A stretch of 64,000 bases of DNA from an uncultured Bacteroidota bacterium (GCA_902791695.1 CADAWR010000008.1:18709-82708), one strand, 5' to 3'; numbered from the stretch's first letter, positions 1 through 8,466 are shown. Numbers and translations: made by a program. The notes: generated from the sequence alone by a model not told the origin.

Positions 1-956
1 TAGTCGGGCACCACGCCCTCGACCTGGTCGGTGACGAACACCTGGTTGCAGTAGAGCTGTATCTTGTTGCGGTTGGGGTCGATGGTCTTGCGCACCTTCG
101 GGAAATAGAGGATGCCGGTGAGGTTGAAGGGGTAGTCGACGTTGAGGTGTATCTGGAACAGTGGCTCCTCGAAATTCATGGGGAACAGCTCGTGGTAGAA
201 CTTCTTATAATCCTCGTCGGTCAGCGACGACGGCGATTTCTTCCAAGCGGGCTCGGGGTCGTTGATGATGCGTGGCTGCTTCTTCTCCACTCTCTTCGGC
301 TTGCCGTCTTTGTCGCAGTCGGTCTCACTGTCCACCCACACGCTCTCCTCGCCGAAGCGGATGGCTACGGGCATGAAGCGGCAGTATTTCTTCAGCAGCT
401 GCAGGATGGTGCCCTCTTCGAGGAACTCCTTGCAGTCGTCGGCGATGTGCAGCACGATGTCGGTGCCGCGGTCGGTGTGCTTCTTGTCCTCCTCCATGCT
501 GAACTCCGGATTGCCCTCGCAGCTCCAATGCTGTGCGGGCTCGTCTTTCCAGCTCTTGGTGAAGATCTCCACCTTGTCGCTGACCATGAAGGCGCTGTAG
601 AAGCCGAGGCCGAAGTGGCCGATCAGCGGCTCGTGGCTGTCTTTGTACTTCTCCATGAAGTCGGTGACGCCGCTGAAGGCTATCTGGTTGATGTACTTTT
701 CCACCTCGTCGGCGGTCATGCCGATGCCGCGGTCGCTGACGGTGAGGGTCTTCTTCTTCGAGTCGATCTTCACGTCGATGGTCAGGTCGCCCAGCTCGCC
801 CTTGAAGTCGCCGCGGGTCGAGAGGGTCTTAAGCTTCTGCGTGGCATCGACGGCGTTGCTGATGAGCTCGCGCAGGAAAATCTCATGGTCCGAATAGAGG
901 AACTTCTTGATTACCGGGAAGATGTTCTCGGTCTGTACGTTAAGTTTGCCTTGCAT
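1..956 (-). CDS. htpG: Chaperone HtpG (Hsp90), N-terminal part, runs off the window
   Basis: Cytosolic Hsp90 chaperone. About 318 codons are present, starting at the ATG complementary to 954-956 and leaving the window at base 1, so the C-terminus is missing. The translation begins MQGKLNVQTENIFPVIKKF and shows the GHKL ATPase signatures: the N-box FLRELISNAVDAT at about residues 27-39, a DRGIGM motif (the usual form is DTGIGM) and the lid glycine motif GHFGLGFYSAF. The N-terminal ATPase domain and the start of the middle domain are therefore present. No TAnnTTTG promoter is obvious upstream, which would fit a heat-shock promoter, but I could not identify one. Identification is firm from the motifs. 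Confidence 0.95.
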   Translation of the reverse strand, partial: MQGKLNVQTENIFPVIKKFLYSDHEIFLRELISNAVDATQKLKTLSTRGDFKGELGDLTIDVKIDSKKKTLTVSDRGIGMTADEVEKYINQIAFSGVTDFMEKYKDSHEPLIGHFGLGFYSAFMVSDKVEIFTKSWKDEPAQHWSCEGNPEFSMEEDKKHTDRGTDIVLHIADDCKEFLEEGTILQLLKKYCRFMPVAIRFGEESVWVDSETDCDKDGKPKRVEKKQPRIINDPEPAWKKSPSSLTDEDYKKFYHELFPMNFEEPLFQIHLNVDYPFNLTGILYFPKVRKTIDPNRNKIQLYCNQVFVTDQVEGVVPD

Positions 957-1128
957 AATATCTATTTTTTTGTTTCAATCAAAACGAAAAGAACTAAAAG
1001 AATTCTGATTGTTCTGATAGTTCTGATAGAGATAAGACAACATCCGTGCCAAGTGGCAGACGGCTGACAAAATGGCAGTCGGGGAGGAACCCACTCGTCA
1101 CCTCTCTGGGTTAAGCAACTCCATAAAC

Positions 1129-1155
1129 TATTATTATATCTTTGATATAATAATA
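1129..1155. other. AT-rich inverted repeat between DUF6266 gene and htpG
   Basis: ATTATTATATC, a 3-nt loop, then GATATAATAAT: a perfect AT-only stem of 11-12 bp. On the minus strand it lies downstream of the DUF6266 stop and upstream of htpG, so it could end the DUF6266 transcript or act as a protein-binding palindrome. It has no GC core or clean U-tract, so the terminator role is a guess. The rest of 957-1192 shows no gene. Confidence 0.4.
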
Positions 1156-1192
1156 AGTGGTTCTTGATCAGACCTCTATGTCGTGAATAAAA

Positions 1193-1280
1193 TTCTAAGG
1201 TAACTCTAAGGTAATGCTATAGTAATTCTATGGTAACTATAGGGTAAGTAGGGGGTAACTCCACTGTAAGTAGGGGGTAA
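1193..1280. repeat. Eight-unit 11-bp tandem array, every unit ending in TAA
   Basis: Eight consecutive degenerate 11-nt units (1193, 1204, 1215, 1226, 1237, 1248, 1259, 1270) each end in TAA; the general form is nTCTAnGGTAA, grading into GTAGGGGGTAA at the right end. The spacing is exactly 11 nt throughout, so TAA appears in all three forward frames and the sites fall about once per helical turn. It sits just past the 3' end of the DUF6266 gene. Function unknown. Confidence 0.75.
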
Positions 1281-1325
1281 AAAGGCTCCAACAAGCCTCT
1301 AAAATGTTTGGTGGTATCGGATGTG

Positions 1326-2021
1326 CTATAGGTGGAAACCGCCGAGGTAGACGCTGGGACTTGCTTGGTTGGGGCGGACGGTATCTTTGCCACCACCGGC
1401 ACGGTGGTAAAGGGTGGCTTGGAACCATGCGTATACATGCATGACGTCGTCTTTGCCGGAGGTGTCTGTCGGCAGCATGAAATCACATTCGCCGCACTCT
1501 TTACGCAAAGGCCCTTCGTAAAGGTGCATGGTGGGTATCGCCGGCCGATATACCGCCACCATCAGTTGGTCGTCGTCCACCGCATTGCGCTCTTTCAGTC
1601 CTGGGTTGGTGCATGAAATGTGCAGCTTCCCGTTGTCGACTGACGCTGTTATTCTTCCGTCGATGTGGCGAGGACCGTATGCCACCAGCAGCCGCTCCGG
1701 GCAGAGTGCCCATTCGCATTTGTCCTCGTTCCAGATGATGGATCCGTTGTCCCAGTTCGTCTTCACGAACGCGTTGCGTGGCGACTGCATGCTGCCCGGC
1801 TTCGGCACCAACGCAAAGCCGAGTTTGACGGCATCCGCCAACACCGCCGCGAGGCGGTTGACGAAAGCAATCTTGGCGCGGTGCTGCTGTTGCTTGGGCG
1901 TCTGCGGATTTGTGGGCTTGTACAGCTTTTTGTAGATCTGCTTCCCGTTGAGCACCACCGCTATGCGGTCGCCGATCTTCCCGTGCTCAAATCCTAATAT
2001 ACTGCCATCTGCGCGTGACAT
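1326..2021 (-). CDS. DUF6266 family protein
   Basis: A 231-residue protein beginning MSRADGSILGFEHGKIGDRIAVVLNGKQIYKK. The N-terminal pattern (an ILG..xGKIG..V segment followed by a basic stretch rich in QQQHRAK) matches the Bacteroidetes-specific DUF6266 family, whose function is not known. No signal peptide or membrane segment is visible; the C-terminal part is beta-rich with many aromatic residues. It is alone on the minus strand between htpG and the rightward defence island. Base composition resembles the GC-rich backbone. Function cannot be assigned. Confidence 0.75.
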   Translation of the reverse strand: MSRADGSILGFEHGKIGDRIAVVLNGKQIYKKLYKPTNPQTPKQQQHRAKIAFVNRLAAVLADAVKLGFALVPKPGSMQSPRNAFVKTNWDNGSIIWNEDKCEWALCPERLLVAYGPRHIDGRITASVDNGKLHISCTNPGLKERNAVDDDQLMVAVYRPAIPTMHLYEGPLRKECGECDFMLPTDTSGKDDVMHVYAWFQATLYHRAGGGKDTVRPNQASPSVYLGGFHL

Positions 2022-2066
2022 AATTGCGTTTTTTCATTCTAACGTGAGATATCCGGAAAAATTGTG

Positions 2067-2099
2067 TTTGTGCAAACCTGCAATTCTATAATATCTTTG
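2067..2099 (+). promoter_or_regulatory. Bacteroidetes-type promoter, distal of two
   Basis: TTTG at 2067-2070, a 21-nt spacer, then TATCTTTG at 2092-2099. This matches the sigma-ABfr consensus. It is the first of two tandem promoters reading into the leader of the AIPR gene. Confidence 0.7.
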
Positions 2100-2136
2100 C
2101 TTCTGTATGTTTATTCTACATTATTATATATTGTAG

Positions 2137-2168
2137 TTTGGCGGTATGGAGATTATTTTGTATATTTG
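2137..2168 (+). promoter_or_regulatory. Bacteroidetes-type promoter, proximal
   Basis: TTTG at 2137-2140, a 20-nt spacer, TATATTTG at 2161-2168. Transcription is expected to begin near 2174, giving a leader of about 270 nt before the AIPR start codon. No comparable promoter was found between here and the RhuM gene at 12.7 kb. Confidence 0.75.
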
Positions 2169-2172
2169 CAGG

Positions 2173-2417
2173 TGTAAATATAGCAGAAATAGAAACGTAT
2201 AAATAAGAAAAACAGAGAAATAGTAAAGTAGAACATCCTTGATTAAGCTGAGGATACCGAATTAGCACCTCATACACTTTCAGCAATCAGGCGATACACG
2301 GATGTTCGCGCTAAAAATATAGGGCGTGAACTGTGATTGTTGTCTGATTGGTCGTGCTAAACCAAGGTATCCCAATCGCATCCACGCCCTCTTTTAAGAA
2401 ACAAAGAGGGCTTTTTT
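2173..2417 (+). ncRNA. Structured leader RNA with terminator/anti-terminator switch
   Basis: Two domains can be folded by eye. Domain 1: GAACATCC (from 2231) pairs with GGATGTTC (ending 2306), enclosing TGATT/AATCA, GCTGA/TCAGC and TGAGG/CCTCA stems. Domain 2: AGGGCGTG (2321-2328) pairs with CACGCCCT (2383-2390), enclosing GATTGG/CCAATC. The closing strand of domain 2 overlaps the 5' arm of an intrinsic terminator (2386-2417), so the two folds exclude each other. This is the layout of a riboswitch or attenuator, or of an RNA antitoxin ending in a terminator before its protein gene. I do not recognise a known Rfam family. Confidence 0.6.
2386..2417 (+). terminator. Intrinsic terminator upstream of the AIPR start codon
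   Basis: GCCCTCTTT (2386-2394) pairs perfectly with AAAGAGGGC (2403-2411), loop of 8 nt, followed by six T (2412-2417). It lies 26 nt before the AIPR ATG, so it would cut off transcription of the defence island unless the stem formed with 2321-2328 prevents it from folding. Confidence 0.75.
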
Positions 2418-2443
2418 GTGCCCATCTGAAAATAGTTGCAAGG

Positions 2444-4465
2444 ATGGATATAAAAGAATTTGCACAGGAATTTATCGACAATGTTAAGATGTCGGCCGAA
2501 ATGACGGGCAATGACTACGACCAGGAACTAGCCACAAGCATCTTGGAGTACATTGAGGATAACGGCGAAGTGAACGCCCCCGAGATTTGCACGTTCCAAA
2601 AGACGCGTGCCCGTATCACCGCCTATGACTACAACGACGAGGCGGAATCGCTCGACCTCTTCTATCTTATCAAAGCCGATACTCTCCTTGGAAAGGTGAA
2701 CAATGGCAAAGTGGAACAAGGGTTCAATTATCTGAGCGCTTTCTACCGCGAGGCCATGAACGGCCAACTGTTCAAGAACCAAGAAGTGACGCCTAATGAC
2801 GAGATTGTCGAAGTTGCCAAACTTGTGCAAAGCACCAAAGGCCTTATCAACCAGCTGCGCATCTATGTCATCACCGACGGATTGACAGACCCCTCGGTTG
2901 TGCCTCCGGCAGTTGAAAGCGAGAATGATGAATTTGTAATCGAATTCAACGTATGGGATATGCAACGTGTGTATCAGCAACACAACATCCGTGCCGGCAA
3001 AGAGAAAGTGGAGATTGATTTCCCGACCACCTACAACACCGAGCTGCAATGCCTGAAGATGACCGAGCAGAACCTTTTCGTCGACGCCTATCTTGCCATC
3101 ATTCCCGGCATCACGTTGGCCAAGATTTATCGCCAATACCAGCAGGTGCTGTTGGAGAAGAACGTGCGCACCTTCCTCCAATTCAAAGGCAAGGTGAACA
3201 AAGAAATCCGTCGCACGTTGCGCGAAAAACCCGATATGTTCTTCTCGTTCAACAACGGAATCTCTACCACCGCCAGCGAGATAGAAACCAAGGAGAAGGA
3301 CGGAATGCTGTATATCACCCGCCTGTACGATTGGCAGATAGTGAATGGTGGCCAGACGACTGCCTCAATCGCAGCATCCCTGTCGGACAAGAGTGTGGAC
3401 CTCAGCCGTGTGTTTGTGCCTATGAAGATCAGCGTTATTCACGATGCCGACCACAACGACGAACTCATCAAACAGATATCCGTCTCGGCCAACAGCCAGA
3501 CGGCCATCAAGAATTCCGACTTCTCTGCCAACGACCCCTACCTTGTGAACCTTGAAAAGTTCAGCCGTACCGAGTGGGTGCCCAATGGCAACAACAAGCC
3601 CATCTGCAAGTGGTATTTTGAGCGTACACGTGGGCAGTATCTCGACCAGCTGGCTCAGCTGGATGGTTTCAACGAGCGCAGCTTTAAGGTGGAGTATCCC
3701 AAGAAGCAGAAAGTCACCAAGACCGATATTGCCAAGTACGAAGTTGCTTGGCGACAGCGCCCAGGGGACGTTTGTAGAGGAGCTGAACAAAATTACAAAT
3801 TGTTTGTGGCCGATATCAAGCGTGAGAAACCGACCATTTCGGCTGTCTATTTCAAGAAGGTCATTGCCAAAGGCATCCTCTTCAACAAGATTGACGAGTT
3901 GGTGAAGTCGAAGAACCTCGGTGGCTACAAGGCCAATATGAATGCCTATCTGATGTCCTCCGTCTCCTTCCTTTCGGGTGGCAATCTTGATTTGACATAT
4001 ATCTGGGAGCACCAGGCGGTGCAACCCGAGGTGGTCAGCAAGGTAGAGAGTTTGATCCCCTTGGTGTGGGAGCATCTGACGGGTGGTGCATCGGGCGGAA
4101 ACCAGTCGTCGAATGTGGGTGAGTGGAGCAAGCGTCCCGATTGCTGGAACAAATTGAAGCTGAAGCTGGGCGAGGTGGAGAAGTTTGGCGACAATCTGAT
4201 GCAGCCGGACACCAATGATGACGGTTCCTATCTGAACGAGACGCAGCAGAGCCGCATCCAGGAGGCCGAAGCCATCGAGCCCGCTTATTGGTTTGCTTTG
4301 GCGCAATGGGCAAAGAGTCACGGATTGTTGACGCCCATCGAGCGTAAGGCTGCGTTCAATTTTGGCACGATGAAGTCCCGCAACCGAGGAATCACCTCGT
4401 TGAAACAAGCCCTTTTCGCATTGAAGATTGTCGAGAAGGCCAAAGAATTAGGATTTGAAGGATAA
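2444..4465 (+). CDS. AIPR-family abortive infection protein
   Basis: A 673-residue cytosolic protein matching the AIPR (abortive infection phage resistance) family. Typical features are the N-terminal acidic segment SLDLFYLIKAD, the central FLQFKGKVNKEIRRTL and FSFNNGISTTA segments, WQIVNGGQTTASI at about residue 300, and the FSANDPYLVNLEKFSR motif further on. The family protects against phage by an unclear, probably toxic activity. An upstream in-frame start at 2348 lies inside the leader and terminator, so the ATG at 2444 (after AAGG) is preferred. The DUF1016 gene follows after 5 nt, suggesting co-transcription. The 3' end is repeated at 5680-5745. Confidence 0.85.
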   Translation: MDIKEFAQEFIDNVKMSAEMTGNDYDQELATSILEYIEDNGEVNAPEICTFQKTRARITAYDYNDEAESLDLFYLIKADTLLGKVNNGKVEQGFNYLSAFYREAMNGQLFKNQEVTPNDEIVEVAKLVQSTKGLINQLRIYVITDGLTDPSVVPPAVESENDEFVIEFNVWDMQRVYQQHNIRAGKEKVEIDFPTTYNTELQCLKMTEQNLFVDAYLAIIPGITLAKIYRQYQQVLLEKNVRTFLQFKGKVNKEIRRTLREKPDMFFSFNNGISTTASEIETKEKDGMLYITRLYDWQIVNGGQTTASIAASLSDKSVDLSRVFVPMKISVIHDADHNDELIKQISVSANSQTAIKNSDFSANDPYLVNLEKFSRTEWVPNGNNKPICKWYFERTRGQYLDQLAQLDGFNERSFKVEYPKKQKVTKTDIAKYEVAWRQRPGDVCRGAEQNYKLFVADIKREKPTISAVYFKKVIAKGILFNKIDELVKSKNLGGYKANMNAYLMSSVSFLSGGNLDLTYIWEHQAVQPEVVSKVESLIPLVWEHLTGGASGGNQSSNVGEWSKRPDCWNKLKLKLGEVEKFGDNLMQPDTNDDGSYLNETQQSRIQEAEAIEPAYWFALAQWAKSHGLLTPIERKAAFNFGTMKSRNRGITSLKQALFALKIVEKAKELGFEG

Positions 4466-4470
4466 CGTCT

Positions 4471-5520
4471 ATGTCAAAAGTCATTACAACTACAGATAGT
4501 ATCACTACGCTGCAACCGTTGATTGACAATATATCGATGGCCATTAACGATGCGCGTAGGAAGGTCGCCTCACATATCAACGCCACGATGACCAAGGCTT
4601 ATTGGCAGATTGGGAAATACATTGTGGAATACGAGCAGGGTGGACAGGTGAAGGTGGCTTACGGTACTTCCACATTGACCGCACTATCACATCAACTTAC
4701 GGCGCGTCTTGGACGCGGATTCAGCCGTCCAAACCTTGTGAATATGAGGAAGTTCTATCTGCTATACCCCAATTGTCAGTCAGTGACTGACAATTTGAGC
4801 TGGACGCATATTTGCGTCTTGATGCAGGCAGAAGACGACCTTGAACGTAATTTTTACGAGAAAGAATGCATCGCTCAGAAGTGGGATGTGCGCACTTTGA
4901 AACGACAGATGAGCTCTGCTTTATATCTCCGGTTGGCAGCCAGCAAAGACAAAGAGGGCGTGCTTGCATTGGCCAAAGAGGGCATCACCGTCCAAAAGCC
5001 GGAAGATGTGGTTCGCGACAGTTACACTTTGGAGTTCCTTGGAATTCAGGAAGACTACCGTTACTCGGAGACGCTATTGGAGCAGCGCATCATAGACAAC
5101 CTGCAGATGTTCCTGCTCGAGATGGGAAAGGGTTTCACATTTGTCAAACGGCAATATCCCATCTCCGTCAACAATCGCCACTACCATTGCGACTTGGTGT
5201 TTTATCACCGCATACTGCGTTGTTTTGTTCTGATTGATCTGAAACGCGATGGAGTACAGCATGAGGACATTGGGCAGATGAATATGTATCTTGGTTATTT
5301 TGCCAAAGAAGAGAATCAACCCGATGACAATCCTCCCATCGGCATCATCCTCTCGCACTACAAGGACGACCTGATGGTGGAATATGCCACCTATGGTTTG
5401 AACACCAACCTATTCGTGTCGAAATACGAGTTGTATCTGCCCGACACAGAGCGGTTGCGACAGATTGTGGGAAAGATTGTGGAGGAAGATGAATCCAAGG
5501 ATGAATTAAATCTTATGTGA
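4471..5520 (+). CDS. DUF1016 / YhcG-family PDDEXK nuclease
   Basis: A 349-residue protein. The N-terminal half (residues ~10-150) is the DUF1016-N domain with AYWQIGKYIVEYEQGG and SRPNLVNMRKFYLLYP. The C-terminal half is a PDDEXK nuclease fold with YHCDLVFYHRILRCFVLIDLK, giving the D...DxK metal site, followed by GQMNMYLGYFAKEE. Such proteins are frequent in defence islands beside restriction-modification genes; the target is unknown. It is 5 nt downstream of the AIPR gene and no promoter is seen between them. A 20-bp direct repeat begins at its stop codon. Confidence 0.85.
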   Translation: MSKVITTTDSITTLQPLIDNISMAINDARRKVASHINATMTKAYWQIGKYIVEYEQGGQVKVAYGTSTLTALSHQLTARLGRGFSRPNLVNMRKFYLLYPNCQSVTDNLSWTHICVLMQAEDDLERNFYEKECIAQKWDVRTLKRQMSSALYLRLAASKDKEGVLALAKEGITVQKPEDVVRDSYTLEFLGIQEDYRYSETLLEQRIIDNLQMFLLEMGKGFTFVKRQYPISVNNRHYHCDLVFYHRILRCFVLIDLKRDGVQHEDIGQMNMYLGYFAKEENQPDDNPPIGIILSHYKDDLMVEYATYGLNTNLFVSKYELYLPDTERLRQIVGKIVEEDESKDELNLM

Positions 5521-5599
5521 CTGATATGTGACGATTCAAGTGGTAGTAAAACGTAAACTACTGAAAAACAGAGCTTGTTTTATGTGACTGATATGTGAC
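5513..5599. repeat. 20-bp direct repeat after DUF1016 stop
   Basis: TTATGTGACTGATATGTGAC occurs at 5513-5532, overlapping the DUF1016 stop codon, and again at 5580-5599, 67 bp further on. Each copy contains TATGTGAC twice. It marks one edge of a rearranged intergenic stretch (5521-5749) that also holds the AIPR tail remnant. Confidence 0.8.
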
Positions 5600-5679
5600 T
5601 AAACTTAATAATTGACAGATGAAGTACGATACGAATTATACAACCGATATTAGCCCCTACTTCGTTGGGAACGACAATA

Positions 5680-5745
5680 TTAGAACAGACCCTCTTCGCA
5701 TTGAAGATTGTTGAGAAGGCCAAAGAATTAGGATTTGAAGGATAA
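5680..5745 (+). pseudogene. Remnant of an AIPR gene 3' end
   Basis: Reading TTA at 5680 to TAA at 5743-5745 gives LEQTLFALKIVEKAKELGFEG, nearly identical to the last 21 residues of the intact AIPR protein (SLKQALFALKIVEKAKELGFEG at 4400-4465). The copies differ at a few bases and at two residues, so this is a diverged copy of the same gene end. No reading frame continues upstream. It ends 5 nt before the first methyltransferase, implying that an AIPR gene once lay directly in front of it. Confidence 0.85.
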
Positions 5746-5749
5746 GGAA

Positions 5750-6961
5750 ATGTCAAAAAAGAAATATACATTCATAGACTTGTTCGCTGGATGTGGCGGC
5801 CTTTCTGAAGGATTCTATAGGCAAGGGTTTACGGCTCTTGCCCATGTTGAATTTGACCATTGGTGTTGTGAGACTCTTCGAACAAGGATGAAGTATTATG
5901 GATATAAAGACTACGAGAAAGAAGTAATTGAACACGACATAACATCAAAAGACATCCTTGAAAGAATTGACAGCGCTGTAAATGGAAGGACTGTTGACAT
6001 CATCATAGGTGGTCCACCTTGTCAGGCATATTCAACAGCAGGTAGGGTTAGAGATGGCAAGAAAATGGCAACTGACCCTCGAAACTATCTTTTTGAAAGT
6101 TATGTGAAGATTCTGGAACATTATCATCCAAAATTCTTTGTTTTTGAAAATGTAATAGGTCTTCTTTCTGCTCAAGTTAACGGTGCTCCCATATTCCCAA
6201 AGGTACTTAAGTCTTTAGGCAAAAGATATAAGGTGGTCGGCAATCCCGAAGTTCTTGTACATAATACAGCTGATTATGGTGTTCCCCAACTACGCAAAAG
6301 AGTAATAATCATTGGTGTACGGAAGGATATTGACAAAGATCCTTTGCAACTGTACCAAGATGTCGTAAAGACTCATTGGAATCCAGAAACTCCAGAAGGC
6401 GAAAGAAAAGGCAGAAAACACTTTGTTGACGTTAAGCAGGCAATAGGCGACTTACCACCCGTTGAGCCCGGATATGACGCATCAACAGAAGAATATAACT
6501 ATCCTTGCAATAATGATTTTTTGAAAAGGATAGGAAAGAAAGGCATTCACCCCTTGATGGATCATGTTGCCCGTAGACATAACGACTTGGATAGAGAAAG
6601 ATTTCAGGTGATGATTCGTAATCACTGGTCTTTCGGTCAGCTAAGACGAGCAATGCCGCAATATGAGCACGAACACGCACGAGTGTTTGATAACAGCTAT
6701 GTGGTTCAGTGGTGGGATTTGCCGTCCAAGACCATTCTCGCCCATATTCATAAGGATGGGTTTCAGTTTATACATCCTGATGAAGCACAGAGGCGTACAT
6801 TTACTGTTCGGGAAGCTGCCAGAATACAATCATTCCCTGATGACTTTGAGTTTAAAGGTTCTAGGGGTGAAAAATACAAACAAATTGGCAATGCCGTTCC
6901 TCCCCTCTTTGCAGAGGCATTAGCAAAATCTATCACAAAGAATTTAGAAGATATTAAGTAA
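5750..6961 (+). CDS. DNA (cytosine-5) methyltransferase, first of pair (M1)
   Basis: A 403-residue C5 methyltransferase that transfers methyl from SAM to a cytosine of its target. Motif I DLFAGCGG (10-17), motif IV GGPPCQ with catalytic Cys91, motif VI ENV (133-135), motif VIII QLRKRVIIIGVR and motif X QIGNAVPP near the C-terminus are all present. The start at 5750 was chosen over an in-frame TTG at 5735 that lies inside the AIPR remnant. AT-rich (about 25-40% GC in sampled lines), unlike the genes before it. Its stop overlaps the start of the second methyltransferase (TAATG). The pair fits the LlaJI/BsuMI arrangement, in which each enzyme methylates one strand of an asymmetric site. Confidence 0.95.
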   Translation: MSKKKYTFIDLFAGCGGLSEGFYRQGFTALAHVEFDHWCCETLRTRMKYYGYKDYEKEVIEHDITSKDILERIDSAVNGRTVDIIIGGPPCQAYSTAGRVRDGKKMATDPRNYLFESYVKILEHYHPKFFVFENVIGLLSAQVNGAPIFPKVLKSLGKRYKVVGNPEVLVHNTADYGVPQLRKRVIIIGVRKDIDKDPLQLYQDVVKTHWNPETPEGERKGRKHFVDVKQAIGDLPPVEPGYDASTEEYNYPCNNDFLKRIGKKGIHPLMDHVARRHNDLDRERFQVMIRNHWSFGQLRRAMPQYEHEHARVFDNSYVVQWWDLPSKTILAHIHKDGFQFIHPDEAQRRTFTVREAARIQSFPDDFEFKGSRGEKYKQIGNAVPPLFAEALAKSITKNLEDIK

Positions 6962-8466
6962 TGATATTTGAGGATGTAGGACATATAACAAATAAAGAAG
7001 AATTCACCGAAAAGGTTCTGGTGTTTATACGTTTGGTAGAAGTGATGGCCGAGCGTGAGATTATCAGTATACCCCAAGTGTCCATTCCTTCTGTTGATAT
7101 GATTAAGGAAATGAAGGATATGGGAGTAATATATTCGGAAGAAGACCTCTCTCTACTAAAAAAAACTATAGCGGGCATTTATGATAGATTCGTTTCGGCA
7201 TTGTCCTTTTACTTGACCCACCAACAGTTGTATGGCAATCAGCTCGACAAATTGAGCAACAAAAAACGCAAAGAACTCCAGAAAAAAGAATCAAAAACAC
7301 ATAAGCCTAAGATGGTCGATTTCTTCGCTGGAGCAGGAGGACTTAGTTGCGGCTTCACCCAAGCCGGATTCAAAGTTTGCTTTGCCAACGATTTCGAAGA
7401 GGTTTGTGTAAGAACATATCGATACAATCACCCCGAACTTCCTTCTGACAAAGTATTAAAAGAAGATATTAGAAAGATTGTATCAAACATTGAGAACTAT
7501 GTGACAGAAGATGTTGACATCGTGGTAGGAGGGCCTCCTTGCCAAGGTTTCAGTAGCGCAAATCAACAGCGCATTATTGATGACCCGCGAAATGAACTTT
7601 ACAAATATTATATTGAAGCGATAAAGAGAATCTGTCCTAAATTCGTGGTAATGGAAAATGTTAGAGGGATGCTCTCTGTCGCAAATCAGGTTGTTGAAGA
7701 CTACAAATCCATCCTGATACAAAAAGATGGTAAAGAGTATTCCTACGATGTTGCTTATCGTTTGCTTAATTCAGTAAACTTTGGAGTGTCTCAAAGCAGG
7801 GAAAGGCTAATCTATATAGCCGTCAGAAACGATATTTCTGAATCCAGGCAAATTACTCCAGAGCTTCTTTTCCAAAAAATAGAACAAACTTGCAAAAAGA
7901 ATCCTCACTTTAATTTACAGTCAGCTCTTGAATTCATAAAACCACTAGATGCACCTCGCATTAAAGGTCAGACGGAAGTAGATGATGAGAAAACGGGAAT
8001 GAAAATTGGAATAAATAACTATGATAGCTGTGGAAATCTTTATCTGAAGAGCATTAATTCTGGACGAAAACTACCTTATGTATTCAACCACAAAGCTCGC
8101 TATTGTAGTGATGTAAACTACGAAATCTTCAAACGTTTGGAACAAGGTGAAGATGCTACAAACCCCAAAATAGCAGATATTATGCCATATGCGCATAGAA
8201 ATGGGATTTTCAAGGATAAGTATTTCAAACTTTATGCAGACAAGCCTTGCAGAACCATTACTGCTCACATGAAGATGGATTGCTTGTCTCATATTCATCC
8301 ATATCAAGTGAGAAGTTTAACACCTCGCGAAGCTGCAAGAGTTCAGTCTTTTCCAGATGACTATCTATTCCTTGGAGCGTATCTGAAAACATATATGCAA
8401 ATAGGTAATGCTGTGCCAGTATTGATGGCAAAACAAATTGCAGAAATAATAAAGAAATATATATGA
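6961..8466 (+). CDS. DNA (cytosine-5) methyltransferase, second of pair (M2)
   Basis: 501 residues. An N-terminal extension of about 115 residues, ending in a lysine-rich linker, precedes motif I DFFAGAGG (120-127). Motif IV GGPPCQGFS carries the catalytic Cys194; MENVRGML (VI), QSRERLIYIAVR (VIII) and QIGNAVP (X) follow. Its start overlaps the stop of M1 by one base and its end overlaps the GTPase start (ATGA), so the three are translationally coupled. AT-rich like M1. The target segment differs from that of M1, consistent with recognition of the other strand of one asymmetric sequence. Confidence 0.95.
   Translation: MIFEDVGHITNKEEFTEKVLVFIRLVEVMAEREIISIPQVSIPSVDMIKEMKDMGVIYSEEDLSLLKKTIAGIYDRFVSALSFYLTHQQLYGNQLDKLSNKKRKELQKKESKTHKPKMVDFFAGAGGLSCGFTQAGFKVCFANDFEEVCVRTYRYNHPELPSDKVLKEDIRKIVSNIENYVTEDVDIVVGGPPCQGFSSANQQRIIDDPRNELYKYYIEAIKRICPKFVVMENVRGMLSVANQVVEDYKSILIQKDGKEYSYDVAYRLLNSVNFGVSQSRERLIYIAVRNDISESRQITPELLFQKIEQTCKKNPHFNLQSALEFIKPLDAPRIKGQTEVDDEKTGMKIGINNYDSCGNLYLKSINSGRKLPYVFNHKARYCSDVNYEIFKRLEQGEDATNPKIADIMPYAHRNGIFKDKYFKLYADKPCRTITAHMKMDCLSHIHPYQVRSLTPREAARVQSFPDDYLFLGAYLKTYMQIGNAVPVLMAKQIAEIIKKYI

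Noticed and set aside
147-1067. 306-codon frame antisense to htpG
   Set aside because: Composed of V/L/H/D-rich shadow sequence; the other strand encodes Hsp90 motifs.
1193-1280. CRISPR-like array
   Set aside because: Units are 11 nt and adjacent with no spacers.
2348-2443. Upstream extension of the AIPR protein by 32 codons
   Set aside because: It would lie in the leader RNA and across the terminator; the family N-terminus fits the ATG at 2444.
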